The notes below the pieces were generated by a model. That model made no database searches, was not told where the DNA came from, and saw only the letters and a program-made list of their open reading frames with translations. Of a stretch of DNA of 64,000 bases, positions 34,174 through 43,889 are shown piece by piece (position 1 is the first letter of the stretch; every line of letters begins with the position of its first letter). Origin of the DNA: Mycobacteroides sp. LB1 (lineage in GTDB: Bacteria > Actinomycetota > Actinomycetes > Mycobacteriales > Mycobacteriaceae); assembly GCF_013449725.1 (NCBI RefSeq), contig NZ_JACCFF010000001.1, positions 248,001 to 312,000 on the forward strand. Reading direction: 5' to 3'. The translations under genes were made by a program, and so were the position numbers.

Positions 34174-34206
34174 AATGGCGGAGCGAGTCATATGAACTCC
34201 GCCATT
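34174..34206 (-). terminator. Terminator hairpin of the dapB operon
   Basis: Perfect ten-base arms AATGGCGGAG (34174-34183) and CTCCGCCATT (34197-34206) enclose 13 bases, starting 15 bases after the stop codon of the last operon gene. The following minus-strand sequence has no U run. Its place and symmetry favour a terminator. Confidence 0.65.
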
Positions 34207-34220
34207 TCGGCACCCCACCG

Positions 34221-34682
34221 CTATTCGGTATGGCGCCGCGCCCGGCCCGCAAGGCTTTGCATACTGCGCAGCATCGTGCGCGTCGCGTAGAACCCGGCGA
34301 CCAGCGCCAAGGCCAGCATCACCAGGAACATGACCAGCCAGTTCGTCCGCGTGTGCTCGACGTTCCACCAGATCACGGTGAACAGAACGGCTCCGACGAA
34401 CACCAGGATGTCCCGCCAGCCCCCGCCATACGACAGCGCCGCCTCCCGTAGCGAGCGGCTTCGGTCGCTAGTGGCGATCAGATCATCGATGCGTTGGTCG
34501 ATGCTGCGCTGGAATGCTGCGCGACGTTCGGTCTGTTCCGCGGGGATGCGGTCCAACAAGTCGAAGTCCTTGGCGATCATCGCGCGGAAGTCCGGGGGTT
34601 TGAGATTGCCTGCTACAGCTCCCAGCAGTGCGCCACCGGCGATAGGTGCTGCCCCCAGGGCAAGTTCGGCAAGTCCGGGCAT
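34221..34682 (-). CDS. Membrane protein of unknown function
   Basis: A 153-aa protein with a hydrophobic, Gly/Ala-rich N-terminus (LAELALGAAPIAGGALLGAVAG), a charged helical middle (KDFDLLDRIPAEQTERRAAFQRSIDQRIDDL) and two membrane helices near the end (about 92-108 and 116-134). The charged segment carries heptad-like spacing and may form a short coiled coil. It is the last gene of the dapB operon, 10 bases after the flavodoxin-like gene, and is followed by a hairpin. I do not recognise the family. Confidence 0.65.
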   Translation of the reverse strand: MPGLAELALGAAPIAGGALLGAVAGNLKPPDFRAMIAKDFDLLDRIPAEQTERRAAFQRSIDQRIDDLIATSDRSRSLREAALSYGGGWRDILVFVGAVLFTVIWWNVEHTRTNWLVMFLVMLALALVAGFYATRTMLRSMQSLAGRARRHTE

Positions 34683-34692
34683 GCCAGTCTCC

Positions 34693-35145
34693 TTATTGCA
34701 TCAAGATCGCGGCGAGCGTGCCGCCAAGGTTATAGGCCTGCTCGCGCACGGATGCATCGATCGGCCCGACAACCTCAAGCACGTCTGCCGCCTTCTCCAG
34801 CGCCAGCCCGGTCACGATCTTGTCCACCGCGGACGCCGCGCCCACCGTGTCATTGTTGCCGTGCACCCACAGGCCATAGGGACGTGCGGCGACGTGATCC
34901 AGGCTCGGGTAGTAGACGGTGTCGAAGAAGTGTTTGAGCGCGCCGGACATGTATCCGAAATTCGCGGTAGTTCCGAATAGGTACCCGTCGGCCTCGAGCA
35001 TGTCGGGGATCGTCGCGGCCAGAGCGGGACGGGCCACCACCTCGACCCCCGAGATATCGGGATCCTTGGCACCTGCCAGCACCGCTTCCAGCAGTTCACG
35101 GGTGGCCGGTGACGGGGTGTGGTGCACCACCAGCAGGCGGCTCAT
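34693..35145 (-). CDS. Flavodoxin-fold protein (Rv2771c-like)
   Basis: A 150-aa flavodoxin-like protein. SRLLVVHHTPSPATRELLEAVLAGA fits the FMN phosphate loop (H-x-TPSPxT), and GTTANFGYMSGALKHFFDT and WVHGNNDT the flavin ring loops of NAD(P)H:quinone-reductase-type flavodoxins. It may transfer electrons or reduce small molecules. Size and position match Rv2771c (150 aa). It overlaps the upstream gene by four bases. No substrate is known. Confidence 0.8.
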   Translation of the reverse strand: MSRLLVVHHTPSPATRELLEAVLAGAKDPDISGVEVVARPALAATIPDMLEADGYLFGTTANFGYMSGALKHFFDTVYYPSLDHVAARPYGLWVHGNNDTVGAASAVDKIVTGLALEKAADVLEVVGPIDASVREQAYNLGGTLAAILMQ

Positions 35146-35605
35146 GGGGTTGCCGCCTCCTGCTGCATCAGCACGGCGGTGTGCATCGTCTCGCGGGCGC
35201 GACCACGATCCCCGGCATAGTCATAGGCACGGGCCAGCCGATACCACCCCACCCAGTCGTCGGGTTCGGCCTCGACCTCGGCCTTCACGATCGCGAAGAG
35301 TGCGTCGGCGTCCTCCCGGTTGACGCGTCCGGACGGTGTCCTGCGCAATGCGCTGACATCCAGTTCGCGGCCCCGCTCTGCCGCCAGCCCCGCGAGTCTC
35401 TGATGGGCGAAGCCCGCACGCAAAGTGGCGACCATGGCCCACAACCCGATGAACGGAAGGATCAGCACCCCGATCCCCATGCCGATCGCCGCAGGCTTCC
35501 CGGTTTCGACGAGGGCAACACCCATCCGGCCCAGGATCAGGAAGTACGCCACCATCGCCGCGCACATGAACGCGATGAGGATCTTGACCCGGGCGGCGGC
35601 GGACA

Positions 35606-35606
<1 letters not shown>
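35142..35606 (-). CDS. Membrane-anchored TPR-like protein (Rv2772c-like)
   Basis: A 154-aa protein with two N-terminal membrane helices (about residues 9-29 and 39-63) and a C-terminal soluble helical pair, EPDDWVGWYRLARAYDYAGDRGRARETMHTAV, which reads as a single TPR-like repeat. It matches the place and size of Rv2772c. It starts with ATG at 35606, sharing one base with the dapB stop codon, and overlaps the next gene by four bases. A scaffold role at the membrane is plausible; no enzyme motif is seen. Confidence 0.78.
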
Positions 35607-36729
<1,123 letters not shown>

Positions 36730-37104
36730 ATGTCGGGCCGCAAGCGATTGACGCGTATGGGGGGCGTTGCAATCGTCCTCCTAGCGGCCCTGTGCTTCCT
36801 CGGACCGGCCACGCACGGGCAGATGTTCGGGTGGCGAGCGGCCGTTGTTGGTGCTTCGCCAGCGTCGAGCCTGTCGCCCGAGGAGATTCACGAGCACGCC
36901 AAGAGCTCGGTGAGCGCGGCCGCCACACGAATCCGGCAGCAGCCCAGCGCGTTGTCGCTGCGATTGCCCGTGGCCCTTTACATGTCTGCCCTTTTGGGTG
37001 CCGCTCTGCTGGCACTACTGGCCGCGCGAGGCTCACTGTTTTCTCGTGCGCCCGACAACTTAGGACGACAACGCCTTATCACCCTCGGGATAGATCGACG
37101 CTGA
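36730..37104 (+). CDS. Small membrane or exported protein of unknown function
   Basis: A 124-aa protein with a hydrophobic N-terminal segment (residues 11-28, VAIVLLAALCFLGPATHG) that may be a signal anchor, an outer Ala/Ser/Pro-rich stretch, and a second helix near the C-terminus (about 80-100, LPVALYMSALLGAALLALLAA). The ATG at 36730 gives the basic MSGRKRLTRMGG start. It is followed at once by overlapping palindromes (37105-37135). It is conserved-looking in codon use but I do not recognise a family. Confidence 0.6.
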   Translation: MSGRKRLTRMGGVAIVLLAALCFLGPATHGQMFGWRAAVVGASPASSLSPEEIHEHAKSSVSAAATRIRQQPSALSLRLPVALYMSALLGAALLALLAARGSLFSRAPDNLGRQRLITLGIDRR

Positions 37105-37135
37105 GCCGTCACCGTGACGGCAAAGACGCCGTCAT
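37105..37135. terminator. Overlapping palindromes GCCGTCAC / GTGACGGC / GCCGTCA
   Basis: Three units follow the stop codon of the small membrane gene: GCCGTCAC (37105-37112), GTGACGGC (37114-37121) and GCCGTCA (37128-37134). The middle one can pair with either neighbour, giving two mutually exclusive hairpins. A terminator or a protein-binding site for the SulP gene downstream are both possible. Confidence 0.45.
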
Positions 37136-37226
37136 ACGCGTCTCATCATCCATATCTATCCACTAGTCGCGCACGCGCATAGAGCTGCGGCTGCTGCGAC
37201 CCTTAATCCCGATAGGGCTTACTAAC

Positions 37227-39476
37227 ATGGCGACTCCTGCCACCGAGCAGGCCTCGAAAGCGTCGTTCCTGCAGAACCTGCGGCACGACCTCCCGGCCTC
37301 CCTCGTCGTATTCCTCGTCGCGCTACCGCTTTCCCTCGGTATCGCGATCGCCTCCGGTGCCCCGCTCATGGCGGGCCTCATCGCGGCCGTGGTCGGTGGC
37401 ATCGTCGCCGGCGCCATCGGCGGATCACCCCTTCAGGTCAGCGGCCCCGCCGCCGGCCTCACCGTGGTGGTGGCCGAGCTCATCAATGAATTCGGCTGGC
37501 AGATGACCTGCCTCATCACCATGGCTGCGGGAGTTCTCCAGATCCTGTTCGGGTTGAGCAAGATGGCCCGGGCCGCCCTTGCCATCGCGCCGGTGGTGGT
37601 GCACGCGATGCTCGCCGGTATCGGCGTCACGATCGCACTGCAGCAGATCCACGTTCTGATGGGCGGCACATCGCAGAGCTCCGCGTGGCTGAACCTCAAG
37701 GCGCTGCCACAGGGCGTCCTCAACCATCACCTGCCCGACGTGATCATTGGCGTGATGGTTATCGCCATCTTGCTGCTGTGGCCCAAACTGCCGCCCAAGA
37801 TCCGGATGATCCCCGGTGCGCTGGTCGCGATCGTCGGTGCCACCGCGCTCGCATATGTCACCAACTCGCCAGCCGAGCGAATCAGCTTGTCAGGTAACTT
37901 CTTTGACGCGCTGAGCCTGCCGACGCTGGTCGGACCGGCCAACGGAGAATGGGGTGCGGTGATCCTGGGCGTGGTGACCATCGCCCTGATCGCGAGCGTC
38001 GAGTCGCTGCTGTCCGCGGTCGCCGTCGACAAACTGCACACCGGTCCCCGCACCAACTTCGATCGCGAGATGATCGGTCAGGGCAGTGCGAACGTGGCGT
38101 CCGGCTTTCTCGGCGGTCTGCCCATCACCGGTGTGATCGTCCGCAGCTCCACCAACGTGGCCGCGGGTGCAAAGACTCGGACATCGGCGATCATGCACGG
38201 CGTCTGGGTCTTGCTGTTCGCCTCACTGTTCAGCAATCTGGTACAGCTCATCCCCAAGGCCGCTTTGGCGGGTCTGCTGATCGTCATCGGTATCCAGCTG
38301 GTCAAGTTGGCACACATGAAGCTCGCCTGGCGCACAGGCGATTTAGCGGTGTACGCCATCACCATGGTCTGTGTCGTCTTCCTCAACCTGTTGGAGGGCG
38401 TGGGCATCGGCCTGCTGGTGGCCATCGGCATCCTGGTGGCCCGGGTCATGCGGGCGCATATGGAGGCCAGGCCGTTCGGCACCGAGGGCTCACGCCAGTG
38501 GCACGTCGAGCTGGACGGAACCCTGAGCTTCCTGTCGATGCCGCGACTAACCAAGACACTCAGCACCGTCCCGCCGGGTGCCCATGTCACGCTGGCCATC
38601 AACGCCGATTATGTCGATCACGCCATCTCGGAGGCCATCTCCGATTGGAAGCGCGCCCACGAGGCGGGTGGCGGCACCGTGATGATCGTCGAGTCCTCAC
38701 ACGCCAAGCTGCACCACGCGCATACCACTCGGCCGCAGCGCCATTTCGTTTCTCGCGCTGTCGGTTTGGTGCCGTGGCGGTCATGGCGCCGCAGCGATAA
38801 TGACGGAGCGGGTGCGTCGATCATCGATGGCATCAACGAGTACAACGCGCGAGGCTCGAACGCGTTGCGTCCGCACGTCGCCGAGCTCGTCGACAGCCAG
38901 AATCCGGACGCGCTGTTCCTCACCTGCGCAGACTCGCGCATCCTGCCGAATGTCATCACCGCCAGCGGTCCGGGCGACCTGTTCACGGTGCGCAATGTCG
39001 GAAACCTGGTGCCCACCGATCCCGCCGACGGTTCGGTAGATGCCTCGCTCGATTTCGCGATCAACCAGCTGGGCGTGAGCTCAATTGTGGTGTGCGGACA
39101 TTCGTCATGCGGGGCCATGAAGGCGCTGCTGTCGGAGTCCACGGACGCGCCCACCACCCCGGTGGGCCGGTGGCTCGATTACGGCCGGGACAGCCTCATC
39201 GCCTACCAGGAACACCATCCGGCCCGGGCCAGCGCTGAGGCATGCGGGTTCAACGAGGTCGACCAGCTCGGCATCGTGAACGTGGCAATTCAGGTGGAAA
39301 GGCTTGTCCACCACCCGATTCTGGCCGGAGCCGTCGTGGCGGGCCGGGTACGCGTAGTCGGCACGTTCTTCAACATCGCCGAAGCACACGTGTACGAGGT
39401 GGACGAGAACGGGATCGTGGGCCAGGACGGCGCCACGAACGACGTTGTGGAGGACCCAGCGCCGGCCACGAGCTGA
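37227..39476 (+). CDS. SulP anion transporter fused to a beta-carbonic anhydrase (Rv3273-like)
   Basis: A 749-aa fusion. Residues 15-420 are the SulP transport domain with about ten or more helices (PASLVVFLVALPLSLGIAIASGAPLMAGL, GLPITGVIVRSSTNVAAGAKT). Residues 425-510 fit a STAS-type segment. Residues 530-735 are a beta-carbonic anhydrase with zinc ligands Cys567, His625 and Cys628 and the Asp569/Arg571 dyad (CADSR; HSSCGAM). Coupling bicarbonate transport to CO2 hydration at the membrane is the inferred role; Rv3273 has the same layout. The ATG at 37227 is well placed. All zinc ligands are intact. Confidence 0.93.
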   Translation: MATPATEQASKASFLQNLRHDLPASLVVFLVALPLSLGIAIASGAPLMAGLIAAVVGGIVAGAIGGSPLQVSGPAAGLTVVVAELINEFGWQMTCLITMAAGVLQILFGLSKMARAALAIAPVVVHAMLAGIGVTIALQQIHVLMGGTSQSSAWLNLKALPQGVLNHHLPDVIIGVMVIAILLLWPKLPPKIRMIPGALVAIVGATALAYVTNSPAERISLSGNFFDALSLPTLVGPANGEWGAVILGVVTIALIASVESLLSAVAVDKLHTGPRTNFDREMIGQGSANVASGFLGGLPITGVIVRSSTNVAAGAKTRTSAIMHGVWVLLFASLFSNLVQLIPKAALAGLLIVIGIQLVKLAHMKLAWRTGDLAVYAITMVCVVFLNLLEGVGIGLLVAIGILVARVMRAHMEARPFGTEGSRQWHVELDGTLSFLSMPRLTKTLSTVPPGAHVTLAINADYVDHAISEAISDWKRAHEAGGGTVMIVESSHAKLHHAHTTRPQRHFVSRAVGLVPWRSWRRSDNDGAGASIIDGINEYNARGSNALRPHVAELVDSQNPDALFLTCADSRILPNVITASGPGDLFTVRNVGNLVPTDPADGSVDASLDFAINQLGVSSIVVCGHSSCGAMKALLSESTDAPTTPVGRWLDYGRDSLIAYQEHHPARASAEACGFNEVDQLGIVNVAIQVERLVHHPILAGAVVAGRVRVVGTFFNIAEAHVYEVDENGIVGQDGATNDVVEDPAPATS

Positions 39477-39486
39477 TCCCCGGCAT

Positions 39487-40002
39487 CTACAGGGGCGCTC
39501 CCCCACGTAGATGCTCGAAGATCAACGACGTCTGCGTGCCCGCGACATCGGGCTGTGCGTTGAGTTTCTCAACGACGAAGGACCTCAGGTCCTCGGTGTC
39601 GCGGGCCGCCACGTGCAAGATGTAGTCGTCGGCGCCGGCCAGGAAGTACACGTCGATGACCTGCGGCAGCTGACGGATGTCCCGGATGAACGTACGGATC
39701 CTGCCCCGGGCGTTGGCTTGCAGGCTGACCGAGATCATCGCCTGCAGCGGCCGACCAATGGCCGCCGGATCGACGTCGGTGAAGAATCCACGGATCACCC
39801 CGGTTTCCTGGAGACGTCGAACCCGTCCATGACACGTGGACGCCGCAATCCCCACCGCCTCGGCTAACGCGCTGTTGGGTATACGTGCGTCGTCATGCAG
39901 TTCCAGCAGGATGCGGCGGTCGACGTCATCAAGCTCCACGCGCCGAACATCATTCGGCGTGGGGACCGTGTCAAGCTGCGATTCCGGTGATTTTGCGACC
40001 AT
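39487..40002 (-). CDS. aldR: Lrp/AsnC-family regulator AldR
   Basis: A 171-aa Lrp-type regulator: helix-turn-helix DDARIPNSALAEAVGIAASTCHGRVRRLQETGVIRGF and a C-terminal RAM ligand domain with VYFLAGADDYILHVAARDTEDLRSFV. The G-A-D-D-Y turn binds amino acids in this family. It corresponds to Rv2779c, AldR, which controls alanine dehydrogenase in response to amino acids, and it is divergent from ald here as there. The start codon at 40002 overlaps an inverted repeat that is a likely self-operator. It converges with the SulP fusion gene, 10 bases away. Confidence 0.92.
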   Translation of the reverse strand: MVAKSPESQLDTVPTPNDVRRVELDDVDRRILLELHDDARIPNSALAEAVGIAASTCHGRVRRLQETGVIRGFFTDVDPAAIGRPLQAMISVSLQANARGRIRTFIRDIRQLPQVIDVYFLAGADDYILHVAARDTEDLRSFVVEKLNAQPDVAGTQTSLIFEHLRGGAPL

Positions 40003-40039
40003 ATTTGCAATATACCGAATCTTCGTCAGGAATATTGCA
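40001..40039. promoter_or_regulatory. AldR operator candidate between aldR and ald
   Basis: TGCAATAT (40006-40013) and ATATTGCA (40032-40039) are perfect inverted arms 18 bases apart. The left arm also belongs to a small palindrome ATATT-TGC-AATAT (40001-40013). Lrp-family proteins bind several such AT-rich sites in series, and this is the only such patch between the two genes. Confidence 0.55.
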
Positions 40040-40105
40040 TGTTTCTCGACGCTTCTTCACACTTGAGGTGAGAAATGGGGCGATCCCCGAACAGGAGACA
40101 TCATC

Positions 40106-41221
40106 ATGCGCGTAGGCATCCCTACCGAGATCAAGAACAACGAGTACCGCGTGGCCACCACCCCGGCCGGAGTTGCCGAGCTGACCCGCCGCGGACATGA
40201 GGTGATCATCCAGTCGGGGGCCGGCGAAGGCTCCTCGATATCCGATATCGACTTCAAGGCGGCCGGCGCCCAGGTCATCAACGGCGCCGAAAAGGTGTGG
40301 GCCGAGGCAGATCTCCTGCTCAAGGTCAAGGAACCCATCGAGCCCGAGTATGCCCACATGCGCCGCGGGCAGACCCTCTTCACGTACCTGCACCTGGCTG
40401 CCTCGCTGCCCTGCACGGAGGCGCTGCTGAAGTCGGGAACCACGTCGATCGCCTACGAGACGGTGCAGACATCCGACGGCGCACTCCCCTTGCTCGCACC
40501 GATGAGCGAGGTGGCCGGGCGGCTTTCCGCACAGGTTGGCGCCTACCACCTGATGACTCCAGCAGGCGGGCGCGGTCTGGTGATGGGCGGCGTTCCCGGC
40601 GTCGGCCCGGCCGACGTCGTGGTGATCGGCGGTGGGGTTGCCGGATACAACGCCGCCCGTGTCGCCGCCGGAATGGGCGCTCATGTCACGGTTTTCGACG
40701 TAAATCTCAACAAGCTGCGCGAGCTTGACGCGGAATTCGGCGGACGCGTCCGGACCCGCTACTCCTCCTCCCTGGAGCTGGAGGGGGCCGTCAAGCGGGC
40801 CGACCTGGTGATCGGCGCGGTACTCATCCCCGGGGCCAAGGCCCCCAAGTTGATATCGAATTCGCTTGTAGCCCAGATGAAGCCGGGTTCAGTGCTGGTG
40901 GATATCGCGATCGACCAGGGTGGCTGCTTCGCCGACTCCCGCCCGACCACGCACGACGAGCCGACCTATACCGTGCATGACAGCGTCTTCTACTGCGTGG
41001 CCAATATGCCGGGTGCGGTGCCGCGCACGTCCACCTTCGCCTTGACCAACGCCACCATGCCGTATGTGTTGGCACTGGCGGACAAGGGCTGGCGCCGGGC
41101 TTGCCGCGAAGACACCGCACTGGCCAAGGGGCTCTCGACACATGAAGGTGCGTTGCTGAACGCGCACGTCGCCGAGGATCTCGAGCTGCCCTTCACCGAT
41201 CCCGCGGGCCTGCTCACGTAA
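40106..41221 (+). CDS. ald: L-alanine dehydrogenase
   Basis: A 371-aa enzyme that interconverts L-alanine and pyruvate plus ammonia with NAD. The substrate Lys and His lie in LLKVKEP and YLHLAAS, and the dinucleotide fold is VVVIGGGVAGYNAARVAAGMGAHVTVFDVN. It corresponds to Rv2780, a 40-kDa antigen involved in nitrogen use and redox balance at low oxygen. The ATG at 40106 has CAGGAGA upstream. It is divergent from aldR and shares a control region with it. Length is normal. Confidence 0.97.
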   Translation: MRVGIPTEIKNNEYRVATTPAGVAELTRRGHEVIIQSGAGEGSSISDIDFKAAGAQVINGAEKVWAEADLLLKVKEPIEPEYAHMRRGQTLFTYLHLAASLPCTEALLKSGTTSIAYETVQTSDGALPLLAPMSEVAGRLSAQVGAYHLMTPAGGRGLVMGGVPGVGPADVVVIGGGVAGYNAARVAAGMGAHVTVFDVNLNKLRELDAEFGGRVRTRYSSSLELEGAVKRADLVIGAVLIPGAKAPKLISNSLVAQMKPGSVLVDIAIDQGGCFADSRPTTHDEPTYTVHDSVFYCVANMPGAVPRTSTFALTNATMPYVLALADKGWRRACREDTALAKGLSTHEGALLNAHVAEDLELPFTDPAGLLT

Positions 41222-41240
41222 CGCGGCAGTCCTGTACCGG

Positions 41241-42266
41241 CTACACCTCGGTATCGGGTGTGAGATCTTGTGTCCACGTGGGCATCTTGACGTTCTTCCG
41301 ATAAGGCACTTTGTCGTTGAACTTGTTCACCGCCCGGCCGACCTTGTGCAGCGGATGGTCGAAATCGCTGAAGTAGGTGCTGTTCACGATGGGTGAACGC
41401 AGTAACCGGAAGGCCGGCAACCGGCGGGCGCTACTGCTGTTCCTGCCGCCGGATTCCGCATAGCGGTCGAACGCACGCTGGATAAGTATCGTGTCGATGC
41501 CCATGTTCCGCATGGCGTCACCCACCCGGGTCAGAAAGCCCGCGAACCGGATGATGTGAGGGTTGGCCAGCCCGATAGCGCGGACGATGGTGACCGGCTT
41601 GAGTAGCGGCGCCACATCCTCGACCAGCATTTTGGAGAATTTGCGGGTGCCCAACATGTCCATGACCGCGAAACCCACTGCCAAATGGCGTGATTCGTCG
41701 GAGTTGATCTTGGCGAAAACCTCGTGAAACAGCGGGTCCTCGATCTCGCCGGAGAGGAACTTGAGCACCGCACCGTCCAGCCCCACCTCGAAGAACGGGA
41801 TGGCCGTCGCCATGTACATGAAGGGCAGACGCCGGTCACCGATAGCGTCGAACCCGTGCATTGCTTGCAGCAGGGCCTTGATATCTGCTGACTGCGGAGG
41901 GATCTCGCCCTCTTCCAGCATGCCCCACCGGTGCATCAACGCTATTTCGGCATTGGCATGCCGCTGCTCCTCGGCATGAAAGTAGCTATAGATCTCACGC
42001 AAGGTGTCGTTCGGCGCCGTCACACCCAACGTGCCCATCATCCGGCCGCCGATATGCTCTATCCACACCAGATCGGACATAAACCGCTTCAGATCGTCGA
42101 ACTGCTCGGGGTTGATCGTGTCCGCACCTGGCTTGTCCCAGTCGAAATCGGCCAGGGTCCATTGCCTGGCCTTGACCTTGCCGAGAACGTTCACGAAGAA
42201 CTCGTCGTTCTTTGTGATGTTCTTGGTGTTCTCCCGGGTCGGGTCGTCCGCCAGTACGGTCGTCAT
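41241..42266 (-). CDS. Ferritin-like diiron protein, probable oxygenase or hydrolase
   Basis: A 341-aa helical protein with a full diiron ligand set: Glu70 (WIEHIG), Glu100 and His103 (EEQRH), Glu160 (FFEVG), Glu191 and His194 (DESRH). This is the pattern of the ferritin-like superfamily that includes desaturases and N-oxygenases; mycobacteria carry several uncharacterised copies. The C-terminal 90 residues are basic. It overlaps the flavin monooxygenase upstream by four bases, so the two are made together and may act on the same lipid or xenobiotic. A dedicated reductase is not seen nearby. Confidence 0.82.
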   Translation of the reverse strand: MTTVLADDPTRENTKNITKNDEFFVNVLGKVKARQWTLADFDWDKPGADTINPEQFDDLKRFMSDLVWIEHIGGRMMGTLGVTAPNDTLREIYSYFHAEEQRHANAEIALMHRWGMLEEGEIPPQSADIKALLQAMHGFDAIGDRRLPFMYMATAIPFFEVGLDGAVLKFLSGEIEDPLFHEVFAKINSDESRHLAVGFAVMDMLGTRKFSKMLVEDVAPLLKPVTIVRAIGLANPHIIRFAGFLTRVGDAMRNMGIDTILIQRAFDRYAESGGRNSSSARRLPAFRLLRSPIVNSTYFSDFDHPLHKVGRAVNKFNDKVPYRKNVKMPTWTQDLTPDTEV

Positions 42267-43783
42267 TGAGCTACCCCTATCTTCGTTGAGTGAGCAGTCG
42301 AACTAGAGATGCCACTGAGTTCCTGCTGGGTGAGAATCCGGTAATCGGCGGTGTCGAAGTCTTCGAGCCGCCGCCGGAATTCGCCTGCCGTGCCAGGGAA
42401 CAGCTCACTGGCCGTCGTCTCGATCTGGCGGTACCAGCGGAATGCACCGTCGCGCCAGGGGCTCTTGCCGAATCGCTGGGCCGACCACGCCCGCTCGCGT
42501 TCCAGAGCCTCCGGACGCACCTCCACCGAGACGAAGGCCAGTGAATCAACCAGCGCCAACAATGCTGCTACATAGTCGATTTGAGCCTCGGTATGCGATA
42601 GCCCCGCAAGTGCGTTGGAGCCCGAACCAGGACCGGCGAGTAGAAAAAGGTTGGGGAAGCCAGGAACATTCACCCCGTGATATGCGGACGGTTCAGCACC
42701 CCAGTGCGCGTCTAGCGTGCGGCCACCCGCACCGCGGATGGGGAACGGCGGCTCAAGCATCACCTCGGGAGCATCGAGGGCGAAAACCAGACAGTCCGCC
42801 CTGTGCGTCATGGCATCCGCCGATCGAACGCCGATGGCGCTCACCCCGGTGACAGGCCATGGCACGAGCTTGCAATTGTCCTGTTGCACTGCCGGATAGA
42901 ACTCGTCCGAGAACAGGATGCGGCGACTGCCCGCGCGGTAGGCCGGAAGGAGGTTGCGGCGCAACCAGGCATCTTTCACGTTGCGGTTGAGATGACCCTC
43001 CGCCACCGCCTCGACGAGGCGAGTACCCACACCGCGCCGCACCAGACCCCGGCTCAAGATCTCCTGGTAGCGGGCCGTCACCCGGCCCGCGATGGTTCCC
43101 GAGGCGTGGGACAACAGCCGCCCGGCGAGGCTCGGGGATTCACCGCCCCAGCGCGGTAACACCCAGTCGGGCGTGCGCTGGAAAACCCGCACCCGCGCGG
43201 CCTGCTTGACAAGTTCCGGTACCACGTGCACGGTGCTGGCACCTGCCGCAATCACCGCCACGTTGCGGCCCGAGAAGTCGAAGCCCGCATCCCAGTCCGC
43301 GGTGCTCAGCACCGGCCCGTCGAACTGATCGATTCCATCGAGTTCTGGTGGCAACGGCGTCTTTCCGGCGCCAACCGCCAGGACCACCTTTCGTGCGACA
43401 ACGGACTTTTTCCCCGCCACGGTGATCCGCCACGTGGCGCTGGCCGGCTCGAAGGTAAGACCAGTCACCCGGTGCCGCAACCTCAGCACGGGTTCTAAAT
43501 CATGCCGTGCGACCAGATCCCGGTGGTACTGGAGAACGCCCTTACGTGTCGCCCAGACCGCGCGCGAAGAGGAACTTGGCGAGAACGAGTAGGACTGCTG
43601 CACAGCTAACTCATCGCCGATGGTGGCCGCGTAGCTGCCGGCCTGCCAGTAGCCGCCGATCTCCTGGGCCTGCTCAAGAATCAGCAGATTCTCCACCCCG
43701 GTCTGGCGCAGTTTGGCGGCCATACCCAGACCGGCCGTGCCTGCTCCCACGACCACGACGTCAACAGGACCATCAACTGCCAT
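42263..43783 (-). CDS. Flavin-containing monooxygenase (Baeyer-Villiger/FMO superfamily)
   Basis: A 506-aa two-dinucleotide flavoprotein. FAD binds at GAGTAG (13-18, then EIGGYW); the NADP half has VIAAGASTVHVVPEL. The BVMO fingerprint FxGxxxHxxxW is present as F154-D-G156...S160...W164-D, with Ser for His, so it is an atypical member. It likely inserts oxygen into a ketone or heteroatom using NADPH. The ATG at 43783 gives the standard N-terminus. Two palindromes lie 26-52 and 107-130 bases upstream. The diiron gene follows with a four-base overlap. Confidence 0.87.
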   Translation of the reverse strand: MAVDGPVDVVVVGAGTAGLGMAAKLRQTGVENLLILEQAQEIGGYWQAGSYAATIGDELAVQQSYSFSPSSSSRAVWATRKGVLQYHRDLVARHDLEPVLRLRHRVTGLTFEPASATWRITVAGKKSVVARKVVLAVGAGKTPLPPELDGIDQFDGPVLSTADWDAGFDFSGRNVAVIAAGASTVHVVPELVKQAARVRVFQRTPDWVLPRWGGESPSLAGRLLSHASGTIAGRVTARYQEILSRGLVRRGVGTRLVEAVAEGHLNRNVKDAWLRRNLLPAYRAGSRRILFSDEFYPAVQQDNCKLVPWPVTGVSAIGVRSADAMTHRADCLVFALDAPEVMLEPPFPIRGAGGRTLDAHWGAEPSAYHGVNVPGFPNLFLLAGPGSGSNALAGLSHTEAQIDYVAALLALVDSLAFVSVEVRPEALERERAWSAQRFGKSPWRDGAFRWYRQIETTASELFPGTAGEFRRRLEDFDTADYRILTQQELSGISSSTAHSTKIGVAQ

Positions 43784-43808
43784 CTGCGCGGTACCACCCT
43801 TTGTGCTT

Positions 43809-43835
43809 GTTGACGAATTACTCGGTTACGTCAAC
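43809..43835. promoter_or_regulatory. Operator-like palindrome before the monooxygenase-diiron operon
   Basis: GTTGACG (43809-43815) and CGTCAAC (43829-43835) are perfect arms around 13 bases, starting 26 bases upstream of the monooxygenase start. The placement suits repression of the promoter. No regulator gene is adjacent. Confidence 0.5.
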
Positions 43836-43889
43836 GCTAGCAGGAAGGAGCGGTGATACGACAAGAGGAGCTTTAGTCACATGGGTTAT

